Shown here one piece after another: positions 16,868 to 26,175 of a stretch of DNA of 62,083 bases. The notes under the pieces are model-generated. The model made no database searches. It was given only the letters and a program-made list of their open reading frames with translations, and was not told where the DNA came from. The stretch comes from Saprospiraceae bacterium (lineage in GTDB: Bacteria > Bacteroidota > Bacteroidia > Chitinophagales > Saprospiraceae): contig JAHDDO010000019.1 in assembly GCA_020629315.1 (NCBI GenBank), positions 1-62,083 of the forward strand, in the 5' to 3' direction. The stretch's first letter is position 1; the number at the start of each line of letters is the position of its first letter. Made by a program: the position numbers and the translations under genes.

Positions 16868-17975
16868 CCTGCATTTTAAATGCATATAATGCGAAGCTAG
16901 CTAACCAATGTTCTCCATTGTAATCACCATCAGTAATCTTAGTAATGGAGAAGGCCAAATGTTCATCCGCTAATTCTGATAAATGAGTCGATGAAATCGA
17001 TCGAGCAAAAGGATATAAACACCAAGATCTTGAAAAATTGAGCCCATCGAGATGAACTAGTTTTCCATCATTGCGATTCTTTACAATCGCCGGTGTAAGA
17101 ATATTTCTTTCGTTTTTTTGCCAATGAGGTATAAACCTTGAATGCCATTCTACAAAAGCAGATACAGGCAAAACCTTCCTCATCAAATCAAGTTCTTGTA
17201 GACAAGGCGACAAAAAATCATACCCACTTGGCTCCCATGACAATGGGCAATCTACATCATTAGCATAAAATTCTAAAGCTCTACTCTCAATTAAACTGGC
17301 TAATGACGGATAATCGGATTTTGCAAGATCGTATGCAAAGCTTAAGCCAAAAGCCGTATTAGAGTGCTCTCCTACTCGAATAGGGTACACTAAATTGGGT
17401 AGGTAAGTTTGATATTTTTCAGCGATAACATCTGTCAAAGGTTTTATGGTTTCATACCATCGTTGTCCGTCAGGGTTTGACCATTCTTTTAATTCCTGAG
17501 TTAAGACCATGACCCAGGCCCAGCCGTAGGTTCTTTCAAAATTTTTTGTGTAATTGTTGAGCGTGAAATAGTCGATTTCTATTTGGATGTTTTCTTTTGT
17601 GATATGCTCATCTAATATTTTCTTAGCTTGATCATATGCCCTGATATTTGGGAATTGCTTCATTAGATACACCAATGACCAATGAGCATGTACAGCTGAA
17701 TGCCAATCAAAACAACCATAAAATACAGGATGATGAAGTATGGGCATAACTAATTCGCTAGAATCGGCTAAGACATGATGCCCTTTATAAGGTAATTCTT
17801 GTTGGATACACTTAAGAGGTAAAGCAATGAGTTTTTCTGCCAGTTGCAGATCTAGTTTTGGCGCTTGTACTGCTTCCTTTTGATATTGAACTTCACTAGA
17901 GCCACCGCCACACTGTAAACACAAAACAGCACCGATTAGAAAGCAAATGACGAGTGATATTGAGTTTGTTTTCAT
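16857..17975 (-). CDS. DUF2891 family lipoprotein
   Basis: This is a 372-residue protein from the ATG at 17975, the start that gives a signal sequence (MKTNSISLVICFLIGAVLCLQC) ending at a Cys followed by GGG; the longer frame adds 33 non-signal residues. The body matches DUF2891: FYGCFDWHSAVHAHWSL, ERTYGWAWVM, YPIRVGEHSNTAFGL, LSWEPSGYDFLSPCL. Its helix-rich pattern suggests an alpha/alpha barrel, as in glycan- or peptide-processing enzymes, but no activity is known to me. It is the first gene of the 5-oxoproline operon, so a role in supplying pyroglutamate from extracellular material is possible. Confidence 0.85.
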   Translation of the reverse strand: MKTNSISLVICFLIGAVLCLQCGGGSSEVQYQKEAVQAPKLDLQLAEKLIALPLKCIQQELPYKGHHVLADSSELVMPILHHPVFYGCFDWHSAVHAHWSLVYLMKQFPNIRAYDQAKKILDEHITKENIQIEIDYFTLNNYTKNFERTYGWAWVMVLTQELKEWSNPDGQRWYETIKPLTDVIAEKYQTYLPNLVYPIRVGEHSNTAFGLSFAYDLAKSDYPSLASLIESRALEFYANDVDCPLSWEPSGYDFLSPCLQELDLMRKVLPVSAFVEWHSRFIPHWQKNERNILTPAIVKNRNDGKLVHLDGLNFSRSWCLYPFARSISSTHLSELADEHLAFSITKITDGDYNGEHWLASFALYAFKMQDGE

Positions 17976-18050
17976 TTTGAAGGCTTGGCGTTTATACAAA
18001 GTAGAAAAAACTGAAGGGAAATGGGTAGTGCTTAATGAAAAAAATACATC

Positions 18051-18058
18051 TACATTTG
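18051..18058 (+). promoter_or_regulatory. candidate minus-7 box (TACATTTG) of ribB
   Basis: TACATTTG fits TAnnTTTG and lies 42 bases before the ATG at 18101. The minus-33 element is not convincing. No FMN riboswitch was recognised in this short leader. Confidence 0.4.
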
Positions 18059-18100
18059 TGCGGTGAAAGAACACAAATCGTAAATTATTGTTAGTACACT

Positions 18101-19189
18101 ATGATTGAAACTGCAAATACATCCGTTGGATTGAACACTATCGAGGAAGCATTAGAAGATCTAAGGCAAGGTAAAGTAATCATTGTGGTTGATGATGAAA
18201 ATCGTGAAAACGAAGGGGACTTTATTTGTGCTGCAGAAAAGGTCACACCTGAGGTGATAAATTTCATGGCTATGCATGGTAGAGGCTTAATTTGCACTCC
18301 TATCACAGAAGATAAAGCTAAGCAGCTGGAGTTAAATATGATGGTATCTACAAATACTGCCTTACATGAAACAGCATTTACAGTTTCAATCGATCTAATC
18401 GGAAGGGGGTGTTCAACAGGCATCTCGGCATATGATAGATCTACTGGTATCCAAGCCATTTTAGATCCTGAGATAACAGCATCAGACTTTGCAAGACCGG
18501 GTCATATTTTTCCGTTGGTGGCAAAGAATGGAGGTGTATTGAGACGAACTGGGCACACCGAAGCAGCCGTAGATTTAGCTGCCATGGCTGGATTCAAACC
18601 GGCTGGTGTCCTCGTTGAAATCCTAAATGAAGATGGCTCAATGGCTAGACTTCCTGAACTTGAAAAAATTGCTGAAAAACACCAGCTTAAAATTATTAGC
18701 ATTGAAGATCTAATCGCGTATCGACTGGAAAGAGAACAATTAGTCGAGGAGGTTTCTCGAAAGAATCTATCCACTAAATATGGTGATATTCAACGCATAG
18801 AATTCAAGCAACTAGATACGAATGACTCCCACACTGCCTTAGTCATTGGAAATTGGGAAGGCGACGATCCTGTGCTAGTACGAGTCCACTCCAATCAAGA
18901 TAGTGTTGACCTTATGGATTTATTACTAAGTAAGGATAAGACCTTAATGCAAAGTGCACTTGAAAAAATAGCTAAAAACGGAAACGGAGTGCTACTTATA
19001 ATGCGCCCTTCTGATAAAGGTGAACTAGAATACACAGATTCTATGTCTCAGCGCGACTTTGGCATTGGAGCACAAATACTGCGTAGCTTGAACATTCAAA
19101 AAATTCGACTTTTGACAAATAATCCTCGAAGGAGAGTGGGTTTAATTGGCTATGATCTTGAAATAGTAGAGAATATTACTTTTAGCTAA
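18101..19189 (+). CDS. ribB: 3,4-dihydroxy-2-butanone-4-phosphate synthase with degenerate GTP cyclohydrolase II domain
   Basis: This is a 362-residue RibBA-type fusion. Residues 10-205 form a complete DHBP synthase: DDENRENEGDF acidic loop, GRGLIC, STGISAYDR, RPGHIFPL and RTGHTEAAVDL. It makes the four-carbon precursor of riboflavin from ribulose 5-phosphate. Residues 215-360 resemble RibA, keeping VRVHS and the C-terminal RLLTNNPRRRVGL, but the zinc-binding CxxGDxxGSxxCxC segment and the GRGIGL motif are absent, so GTP cyclohydrolase activity is not expected from this domain. A separate RibA should exist elsewhere. The stop is only 2 bases from that of the convergent sensor gene. Confidence 0.9.
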   Translation: MIETANTSVGLNTIEEALEDLRQGKVIIVVDDENRENEGDFICAAEKVTPEVINFMAMHGRGLICTPITEDKAKQLELNMMVSTNTALHETAFTVSIDLIGRGCSTGISAYDRSTGIQAILDPEITASDFARPGHIFPLVAKNGGVLRRTGHTEAAVDLAAMAGFKPAGVLVEILNEDGSMARLPELEKIAEKHQLKIISIEDLIAYRLEREQLVEEVSRKNLSTKYGDIQRIEFKQLDTNDSHTALVIGNWEGDDPVLVRVHSNQDSVDLMDLLLSKDKTLMQSALEKIAKNGNGVLLIMRPSDKGELEYTDSMSQRDFGIGAQILRSLNIQKIRLLTNNPRRRVGLIGYDLEIVENITFS

Positions 19190-19191
19190 TA

Positions 19192-22100
19192 CTACAAATT
19201 TAAAAAGCGGTTTGTGAGAGAAAAAACCTTTTGTTTCTTCTCCTGATTTGCTAATGTTTCTTGCGTGGCTGGAAAACTAAATTCAGTTATCGACCTGCCT
19301 AGGGAATCCACATAATTTCTTTCTACTCCGTGAATGGATTTTGCTCTCAGCTGCATAATTCTTCTATCTGCCACCAAGGTATCTTCTGGAATATGATCAG
19401 TATGAAAGAAACGCAATAGTATCGTTTCCATTTTTTCTGTCAATGTTGTTAATTGAACATTTAGCTCACGAATTTTTGGAGAGGCTAAGGTCAAATTTAG
19501 ATAGGATCTTATGATGTAGTAAATCTGTACTTTTTGCTCATAGTTTAATAGTGTTTCCATGGACTCATCTATCATGATTAGGTCATCGAATGACGCATCC
19601 CGATAGTTCTTTACGAGTTTCAAGCAAGCTTCACCAAAGGTATATTCTTTTAATAATCGCGGATTTAAATTCAATGCCATGATCCGTACATCTTGTATAA
19701 GCTTTTCAATGAGCTCATCAGCCACATGCACATCTTTCATTTTCAGATATTGTTTTAAAGCCACGACATCTTGACCCAAACCCTCATGAACAATGCTTGC
19801 TAAGCTAGACATTTCTGATTCCTGGATCTTTAGAATCATATTGTTGGCTACGTCAAGTTGTTTATTCTTTTGTTTCAGTTGGGTATTTACCCTAAATCTA
19901 TACAATGAATACAACAAAAATATCCCGGTTAAAACATAAATCAATTTTGCCCAGTAACATAAATACCATGGAGACTTTACTTTAATTTCTAGATAACTGG
20001 TATCGCTCCATTGAAGGTCTTGATTCTTTACTTTTACCTTGAAGACATACTTCCCTGGCTTCAGACCAGAGTATTGAACACTCGTCAAATTAGTCGGTTC
20101 CCTAAAGTCATTCTCTAGACCTTCTAAGAAATAGCTATACTGATTATGCTGTGCATGTAAAATATTGTTCGCGGCAAATTGTACAACTACATTATTTTGG
20201 TCGTGGTTTAAAATAAAAGGAGTACCACTTGAAATAATACCTTTTCCACTATATTCTTCCGAGGCGACATATTCGTCATTCGCCTTTATTTCCGTAAAAT
20301 AAATATCCAATGAAAGCTGATCTTTCTGCACACTATGTCTGGGGTCGAAAGACACATATCCTTGCGTTGATCCGAAATAAATGATACCACTTTCGTCTTT
20401 AAATCCAGCATGCGGTGAAAATTCATAACTGCCATCCCTCTCTATAGTATGATACTGGTCAATCTTCATACTGGCGTCAATACGATCAATACCTGTATTA
20501 GTTGTAACCCAAATATTCCCCGAATCATCTTCCTGCAAGGAAAAAATCATGCTCCCTTGTAAGCCATTCTCTTCATTAATACTGGTAACCTTAGCGGTTT
20601 CCCTATTCCATTTAAATACACCATCACCAAAAGTTGCCATCCAGACATTACAGCGTTCATCCACTATTATATCAGATAAAATGCCTGAGTGATTATTGTA
20701 ATGTTTTTCTTCTACCAAGGGCCTAGAACTTTTTAATCCCATTTGATTATCGAAAGTCAGCTTCCAAACGCCTATTTGATCTATAGCTAATAAAATATTG
20801 CCTTCACAATCCTCTTCAATCTTTCGAATTTCAGTACTAGGCAATTGAGCATTTATTTGGTCAATTCCTTCAATCAATTCATTTTCCTCATTAAAAATTA
20901 ATAGGCCTCCTCTAAAAGAAGCTACAAATTTATACCCTTGTTTATTGGCATAAACCGCAAGCAGGTTATACGATCTTTCGCGTAATGATGGATTAATATC
21001 ATAAAGATCAATAAATTGTTTTTCAACAAAATCATATACCTTTAATCCACCAGCCCACGTAGCTACCCATAGTTCCCCAGAATTTGTTTTAGCAATATCT
21101 GTTACCACCCAGTCTTCTTCAACCGACTTTTTTTGAACGTCACAGGAGCTTTGATTTCCAAAGTATTGAAGTCCATTTCCTTCAGTACCTATAACAAGAC
21201 CAAGATCCTTGTCTTCAATAATGGATGACACGAAACCCAAAAACCCATCTTTTTTTGCATTCGTAAAGTAGTTGACATAATTAAACATGTCATATGATGA
21301 TTCTGTATTGCAAATGCCTCTTTTATAGAACCCAATCCATTCAATTCCATTTGAATCCTCAAAAAGTGTCCAAACCGAATTTCCGTTAATATTCTTTTCA
21401 GAGTTTGAGTCAGCCTTATGTTTTGTAAATTTTTGATCGCGAAGAATCATGAGCCCTTCATTTTCTGTGCCCACCCAAATTTCTTTTTCGTCATTCTCTA
21501 GTAAAGACAGAACTGCATAACCACCAAATAATTCAGGATGAAATGGGCTTAATTTATATTCACCAGCCTGCTTGTTAACTTTATAAACACCACTGTGCGT
21601 CCCTACCAAAAACCCATACTTTGTTGAATAACATACCGATCTATAAATCTTGCTTTGATCATTTATCTTAGAAATCATACCTGATTCAAAATCAAGATAA
21701 AAGCCTTCTCCAAACGTCAACAATAAAAGATTGCCTCTAAAATCCTGCCCTATTTCCCTAATATCTCTTATCATATCAAGGTCTTCTTTAGAAAATAATA
21801 GATCTTCTTCGGCTAAGAAGGCAGTTGACCTTGTATCAAATAGCTGAGCACCTGCGTCATGAAAGCATATGATTAAGATGCCATCATTTCTAATGAATAT
21901 GGAGGAAATAGCATTGGAATGCAAAACAGAATTACTCGTATCGACGGTTTGTATTTTAAAATCTTTAATGCTAATAATGGTCAATCCGCCAGAACTAGCT
22001 AAATAAATATGATCTCGACCATCATATTGCATAGAATTAATAAAACTGGAAGGAATACTTTCTTCATGGGTGTGATCATGTAGAAAGCTCGTATAGCTCG

Positions 22101-22290
22101 TCCCATCAAATCTATTTAAACCGTATTCGGTGCTCACCCAGATAAATCCAAATCTATCCTCTACGATACCATTGATTGTATTATGGCTAATACCACTAGA
22201 CTTATCCTTGAAAGCATACTGTGCCATTGAAGAGCAAATGCAGATAAGTAAAAAAAGAAACAGTAATGATATCTTCTTTCCACTTGGCAT
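19192..22290 (-). CDS. two-component propeller sensor (Reg_prop/Y_Y_Y) with HisKA_3-like, decayed kinase end
   Basis: This is a 1032-residue protein. A signal peptide (1-23, ending SSMAQ) precedes about 14 periplasmic propeller repeats with the two-component signature G..W.gT..GL (for example GIVEDRFGFIWVSTEYGLN), then a Y_Y_Y domain (about 690-760), a membrane helix (about 772-795) and a coiled coil. The phospho-acceptor region reads SLASIVHEGLGQDVVALK, with His at about 835, as in LiaS/NarX-type kinases. The ATPase part is degenerate: I cannot find the asparagine box (N..KHA) or the two glycine boxes. It may signal without autophosphorylation or use a partner. Confidence 0.85.
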   Translation of the reverse strand: MPSGKKISLLFLFLLICICSSMAQYAFKDKSSGISHNTINGIVEDRFGFIWVSTEYGLNRFDGTSYTSFLHDHTHEESIPSSFINSMQYDGRDHIYLASSGGLTIISIKDFKIQTVDTSNSVLHSNAISSIFIRNDGILIICFHDAGAQLFDTRSTAFLAEEDLLFSKEDLDMIRDIREIGQDFRGNLLLLTFGEGFYLDFESGMISKINDQSKIYRSVCYSTKYGFLVGTHSGVYKVNKQAGEYKLSPFHPELFGGYAVLSLLENDEKEIWVGTENEGLMILRDQKFTKHKADSNSEKNINGNSVWTLFEDSNGIEWIGFYKRGICNTESSYDMFNYVNYFTNAKKDGFLGFVSSIIEDKDLGLVIGTEGNGLQYFGNQSSCDVQKKSVEEDWVVTDIAKTNSGELWVATWAGGLKVYDFVEKQFIDLYDINPSLRERSYNLLAVYANKQGYKFVASFRGGLLIFNEENELIEGIDQINAQLPSTEIRKIEEDCEGNILLAIDQIGVWKLTFDNQMGLKSSRPLVEEKHYNNHSGILSDIIVDERCNVWMATFGDGVFKWNRETAKVTSINEENGLQGSMIFSLQEDDSGNIWVTTNTGIDRIDASMKIDQYHTIERDGSYEFSPHAGFKDESGIIYFGSTQGYVSFDPRHSVQKDQLSLDIYFTEIKANDEYVASEEYSGKGIISSGTPFILNHDQNNVVVQFAANNILHAQHNQYSYFLEGLENDFREPTNLTSVQYSGLKPGKYVFKVKVKNQDLQWSDTSYLEIKVKSPWYLCYWAKLIYVLTGIFLLYSLYRFRVNTQLKQKNKQLDVANNMILKIQESEMSSLASIVHEGLGQDVVALKQYLKMKDVHVADELIEKLIQDVRIMALNLNPRLLKEYTFGEACLKLVKNYRDASFDDLIMIDESMETLLNYEQKVQIYYIIRSYLNLTLASPKIRELNVQLTTLTEKMETILLRFFHTDHIPEDTLVADRRIMQLRAKSIHGVERNYVDSLGRSITEFSFPATQETLANQEKKQKVFSLTNRFLNL

Positions 22291-22360
22291 TAGAATAAGA
22301 ACTTTATATTATATATTTTCAGAATCATATAAATAGCGTCATTTACTTAATTGACGTTTA

Positions 22361-22368
22361 CAAATGTA
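22361..22368 (-). promoter_or_regulatory. candidate minus-7 box (TACATTTG) of the propeller sensor gene
   Basis: The minus strand reads TACATTTG about 70 bases before the sensor ATG at 22290. It lies 13 bases before the start of the divergent TIM-barrel gene. No minus-33 match was found. Confidence 0.35.
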
Positions 22369-22380
22369 ATTCCCACTACT

Positions 22381-23232
22381 ATGGACAGAAGAAATGCTAT
22401 ACTAGGTCTAATGACTAGCCCTGCCATATTTAACCTGAGCTCTCCTTTCAAGATGTCAAATTCAACATCATCGAACATAAAGCACTCTGCTTGTAGATGG
22501 TGTTATCGTAATATTCCTCTTGAAGAATTAGCCGACAGAGCAAAAGATATGGGTATCTCTTCTATTGAATTACTGAATAAAGACGAATGGGATACGGTGT
22601 TGTCCAGGGGTTTAGAATGCGCTATTAGTAATGGAAGTTCGTTAGGAATCACTAAAGGATTCAATGATCCTGAAAATCATCATATATTAATTAATGATTA
22701 TACAAAACTCATACCAAAGGCAGCCGAAAAAGGAATTACCCAAATCATTTGTTTTTCAGGAAACAGAAACGGACTGAGTGATGAGCAAGGCCTAGAAAAC
22801 TGTGCGCAAGGTCTTTCTGAGATTGTAAAACTGGCTGAAAAGTATAATGTTAAGCTGGTAATGGAATTGCTCAACAGCAAAGTAGATCACACGGATTATA
22901 TGTGTGATAATACAACTTGGGGTGTACAGCTAGTTGAGAAAATAGGATCCAGCTCTTTTTCATTGTTGTACGATATCTACCATATGCAGATTATGGAAGG
23001 AGATGTGATTCGGACGATTACGGAAAATATTCAATACATTAGTCACTTCCACACAGGTGGTGTGCCGGGTCGTAATGAAATTGACGAAAACCAAGAACTT
23101 TATTATCCAGCCATCGTAAAAGCGATACGAGAGGCCAACTTTGAAGGGTTTATAGCTCAAGAATTTATTCCAACTGCTACAAAGCCTTTAGACTCTTTAC
23201 AGAAGGCCATTGAAATATGTAATCCAAAGTAA
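22381..23232 (+). CDS. exported hydroxypyruvate isomerase-like TIM-barrel protein
   Basis: This is a 283-residue protein from the ATG at 22381; an upstream TTG start would place 10 residues before an apparent Tat-like export signal (MDRRNAILGLM). The body matches AP-endonuclease-2/hydroxypyruvate-isomerase-like TIM barrels: RWCYRNIPLEELADRAKDMG, GITQIICFSGNR, VKLVMELLNSKVDH, LLYDIYHMQIMEGDV, HFHTGGVPGRNEID. The Glu, Asp-His and His residues that bind the metal in these isomerases are present. The true substrate is unknown. The next gene starts at the base after its stop. Confidence 0.8.
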   Translation: MDRRNAILGLMTSPAIFNLSSPFKMSNSTSSNIKHSACRWCYRNIPLEELADRAKDMGISSIELLNKDEWDTVLSRGLECAISNGSSLGITKGFNDPENHHILINDYTKLIPKAAEKGITQIICFSGNRNGLSDEQGLENCAQGLSEIVKLAEKYNVKLVMELLNSKVDHTDYMCDNTTWGVQLVEKIGSSSFSLLYDIYHMQIMEGDVIRTITENIQYISHFHTGGVPGRNEIDENQELYYPAIVKAIREANFEGFIAQEFIPTATKPLDSLQKAIEICNPK

Positions 23233-24237
23233 ATGAAACGAAGAACTTTTAATAAGCAATTAGGCATCATGGGGTTAGCCTCCAGCGTAGGTTTACTCTC
23301 ATGCAATAATAGCTCTGGAACGAAAGAATCAATAGAAGAGCCCATAGATAAAGCTGCGCAAACAAGCGCTCCTTTGCTTAGTCTGTCTCTGGCTCAATGG
23401 TCACTTAATCGGTCTATTAAAGATCAAACACTAGATCCCTTTGATTTTGCAAAAAAAGCGAAATCACTTGGATTCGCAGGCCTCGAATATGTCAATCAAC
23501 TCTATGATCCATTTTTAGCCAAGTATGAAAATACCTTAATGGGTATGAAGGAAATGACAAAAAGATTGGCGGAAAGAGCGGATGGAGAAGGATTAGAAAA
23601 CGTGCTTATCATGATCGATAATGAAGGTGACTTGGGTGTAAAAAGTGCTGAAGAGCGGATGAATGGAGTACATAATCATCATAAATGGGTTGACATGGCT
23701 CATGAGATTGGTTGTCATGCTATTCGAATAAACCTATTTGGTGAAGGAAACCGAGAAGATCAAAAAATGGCTTCAGCGGACTCGATGAGAAAACTGTGCG
23801 AATACGCTAAAGATGTAAACATTAATGTTTTAGTAGAAAACCATGGTGGCTGGTCATCCGATCCAGATTGGGTCGTTGATGTCATGAAAATGGTCAACAT
23901 GGAAAATTGTGGCACATTGCCTGACTTTGGAAATTTTTGTATCGAAAGAGAAGGAGGGGCTCGATGGGAAGCTGCATGTGTAAATGAATACAAAAATTAT
24001 TATAAGGCCGTAAAACTAATGATGCCATATGCTAAAGCGGTAAGTGCTAAATCCTATGCTTTTGACATCGAAGGAAATGAAACCAAAATCGATTACGACA
24101 AAATGATTAAAACCGTAGTTGATTCCGGCTACAGAGGCTATATAGGCGTCGAATTTGAAGGTGATCTACCAGAAGAAGAAGGCATCATTAAAACAAGAGA
24201 CCTAATCTTAAAAGCATTAAAAAGTGCGCAACAATAA
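23233..24237 (+). CDS. exported sugar phosphate isomerase/epimerase-like TIM-barrel protein
   Basis: This is a 334-residue protein. The N-terminal MKRRTFNKQLGIMGLASS has a twin-arginine-like start and continues to a LLSC lipobox, so it is probably a lipoprotein. The mature part is a xylose-isomerase-like TIM barrel: LSLSLAQWSLNRSI, GFAGLEYVNQLYD, IGCHAIRINLFGEG, INVLVENHGGWSSD, CGTLPDFGNFC, YRGYIGVEFEGD. It is directly abutted to another exported TIM-barrel isomerase, which suggests paired processing of one carbohydrate or cyclitol in the periplasm. The substrate is unknown. Confidence 0.8.
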   Translation: MKRRTFNKQLGIMGLASSVGLLSCNNSSGTKESIEEPIDKAAQTSAPLLSLSLAQWSLNRSIKDQTLDPFDFAKKAKSLGFAGLEYVNQLYDPFLAKYENTLMGMKEMTKRLAERADGEGLENVLIMIDNEGDLGVKSAEERMNGVHNHHKWVDMAHEIGCHAIRINLFGEGNREDQKMASADSMRKLCEYAKDVNINVLVENHGGWSSDPDWVVDVMKMVNMENCGTLPDFGNFCIEREGGARWEAACVNEYKNYYKAVKLMMPYAKAVSAKSYAFDIEGNETKIDYDKMIKTVVDSGYRGYIGVEFEGDLPEEEGIIKTRDLILKALKSAQQ

Positions 24238-24242
24238 TCACA

Positions 24243-24271
24243 AAAGCTTTAGCTAGTAGCTAAAGCTTTTT
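24243..24271. terminator. intrinsic terminator between TIM-barrel gene and typA
   Basis: AAAGCTTTAGCT and AGCTAAAGCTTT are perfect 12-bp arms around AGT, with T residues on the right and A residues on the left. It follows the TIM-barrel stop and overlaps the last codons of convergent typA. Confidence 0.85.
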
Positions 24272-26054
24272 CTGCCCTTTTACGTGCATTATGATCTAAA
24301 TGGATCTTTCTTAGACGTATATTATCAGGTGTAACTTCAATGCATTCATCTGCATCAATGTACTCCATATATTCTTCTAAAGTGAACTCTAACTTAGGGG
24401 CTATCCGTACGCTGGCATCAGAACCAGATGCACGCATATTATTTAGCTTTTTACCTTCTATAACATTGACCACTAAATCAACATTCCTCGTGTGCTCGCC
24501 TAATATTTGACCATAATAAACATCAACACCAGGGTCTATGAAGAATCGACCTCTATCCTGCAGTTTATCGATTGAATAAGGGGTCGACGTACCCGTATCC
24601 TTAGCTATGAGCACTCCATTATTACGTCCTGGAATCTCTCCTTTCCATGGTCGGTATTCTAAAAATCTATGGGCTAGAACCGCACTACCTGCTGTTGCAG
24701 TCAACATAAGGGAACGCAAGCCTATTAAGCCTCTTGATGGAATTTCAAATTCAAGGTGCTGTATAGCTCCCTTTGATTCCATAACCTTCATTTCTCCTTT
24801 TCGCTGAGTAACCAAATCGATGACTTTCCCACTATATTCTTCCGGCACATCTACCACCATAACCTCGTAAGGCTCACACTTTGTGCCATCGAGCTGTTTT
24901 GTCAGTACTTGAGGTTGCCCTATGGTTAGTTCATACCCTTCTCTTCGCATGGTTTCTACTAATACGCCTAAGTGCATAATACCTCTTCCATATACCAGAA
25001 ATGTGTCCCCGCTTTCAGTAGGCTCTACACGTAAAGCCAGATTGCGTTCAAGCTCCTTATCTAAGCGATCCTTAATATGTCGACTAGTTACAAATTTCCC
25101 ATCCTTTCCAAAAAAAGGCGAGTTATTTATACCAAAGGTCATGTTCATGGTAGGCTCATCGATATCGATCAACGGCAGCGCTTCAGGACTTTCTAAATCA
25201 GCTAAGGTTTCTCCAATGTTAAAGCCATCTATACCAATCACCGAACAGATATCTCCTGCAAAAACCTCTTTAACTTTTTTCTTACCCATACCTTCGAATA
25301 AGTAAAGCTCTTTTACTTTTTGCTTCTGGATAGATCCATCTCGCTTGCACAAACTCAACTGTTGTCCTTCCTTAATAGAGCCTCTCGTTACTTTCCCAAT
25401 CGCAATTCTTCCCAAAAAGGAGCTATAATCTAGTGAGGTAATTTGCAATTGTAAACTACCTTGCTTTACATCCGGTGAAGGTACATGCTTCAATATTCCA
25501 TCTAAAAGAGGGATTATATCTTCGTTCTGGTCCAATGAATCATTAAACCAACCTTGCTTTCCTGAACCATAAAACGTAGGAAAATCTAATTGCTCTTCAG
25601 TAGCATCTAACTGAAAGAAAAGATCGAAGACCGCTTCATGCACTTCTTCTGGTCTGCAATTTTCCTTATCTACTTTATTTACAACTACAATAGGCTTGAG
25701 TCCTAACTCTAATGCTTTCTTAAGCACAAATCGTGTTTGAGGCATTGGACCTTCAAAAGCATCCACTAATAAAAGTACACCATCAGCCATTTTCAAAACT
25801 CGCTCCACCTCTCCACCAAAATCGGCGTGACCAGGCGTATCTATAACATTGATTTTAATGTTCTTATAGATAACTGATGCGTTCTTTGAAAAGATCGTTA
25901 TACCTCTTTCCTTCTCTAAATCATTACTATCCATGATTAATTCACCCGTATCTTCATGGTCACCAAATACATTGGTAGCATGAAGAATGTTATCAACCAA
26001 AGTAGTCTTCCCATGATCAACATGGGCAATTATTGCTATATTACGAATTTCCAT
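24249..26054 (-). CDS. typA: ribosome-associated translational GTPase TypA/BipA
   Basis: This is a 601-residue protein from the ATG at 26054 (MEIRNIAIIAHVDHGKTT), which fits the family length of about 600; an upstream in-frame ATG adds 13 residues not found in the family. It has a G1 P-loop AHVDHGKTT, RGITIFSKN, DTPGHADFGGEVERVL (G3) and NKVDK (G4), then the EF-G-like domains and the BipA-specific C-terminal domain (GRFFIDPGVDVYYGQILGEH). It binds the 70S ribosome and is involved in large-subunit assembly and stress or cold responses. It lacks EF-G domain IV. Confidence 0.95.
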   Translation of the reverse strand: MEIRNIAIIAHVDHGKTTLVDNILHATNVFGDHEDTGELIMDSNDLEKERGITIFSKNASVIYKNIKINVIDTPGHADFGGEVERVLKMADGVLLLVDAFEGPMPQTRFVLKKALELGLKPIVVVNKVDKENCRPEEVHEAVFDLFFQLDATEEQLDFPTFYGSGKQGWFNDSLDQNEDIIPLLDGILKHVPSPDVKQGSLQLQITSLDYSSFLGRIAIGKVTRGSIKEGQQLSLCKRDGSIQKQKVKELYLFEGMGKKKVKEVFAGDICSVIGIDGFNIGETLADLESPEALPLIDIDEPTMNMTFGINNSPFFGKDGKFVTSRHIKDRLDKELERNLALRVEPTESGDTFLVYGRGIMHLGVLVETMRREGYELTIGQPQVLTKQLDGTKCEPYEVMVVDVPEEYSGKVIDLVTQRKGEMKVMESKGAIQHLEFEIPSRGLIGLRSLMLTATAGSAVLAHRFLEYRPWKGEIPGRNNGVLIAKDTGTSTPYSIDKLQDRGRFFIDPGVDVYYGQILGEHTRNVDLVVNVIEGKKLNNMRASGSDASVRIAPKLEFTLEEYMEYIDADECIEVTPDNIRLRKIHLDHNARKRAEKALATS

Positions 26055-26175
26055 AATGTGTCTGAATTCGGAAGCGCAAAGGTCGTATTTCATTTCTGTT
26101 TTTTCTGGTTTACGCCATTGTTTTTATCTTACTTTCTTTTGTCTTCCTTTTTCCAGACAATATTAATCCAGCTAT

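Noticed and set aside
24249..26054. EF-G or a tetracycline-resistance ribosome-protection protein
   Set aside because: The length, absence of domain IV and BipA-specific C-terminal segment indicate TypA.
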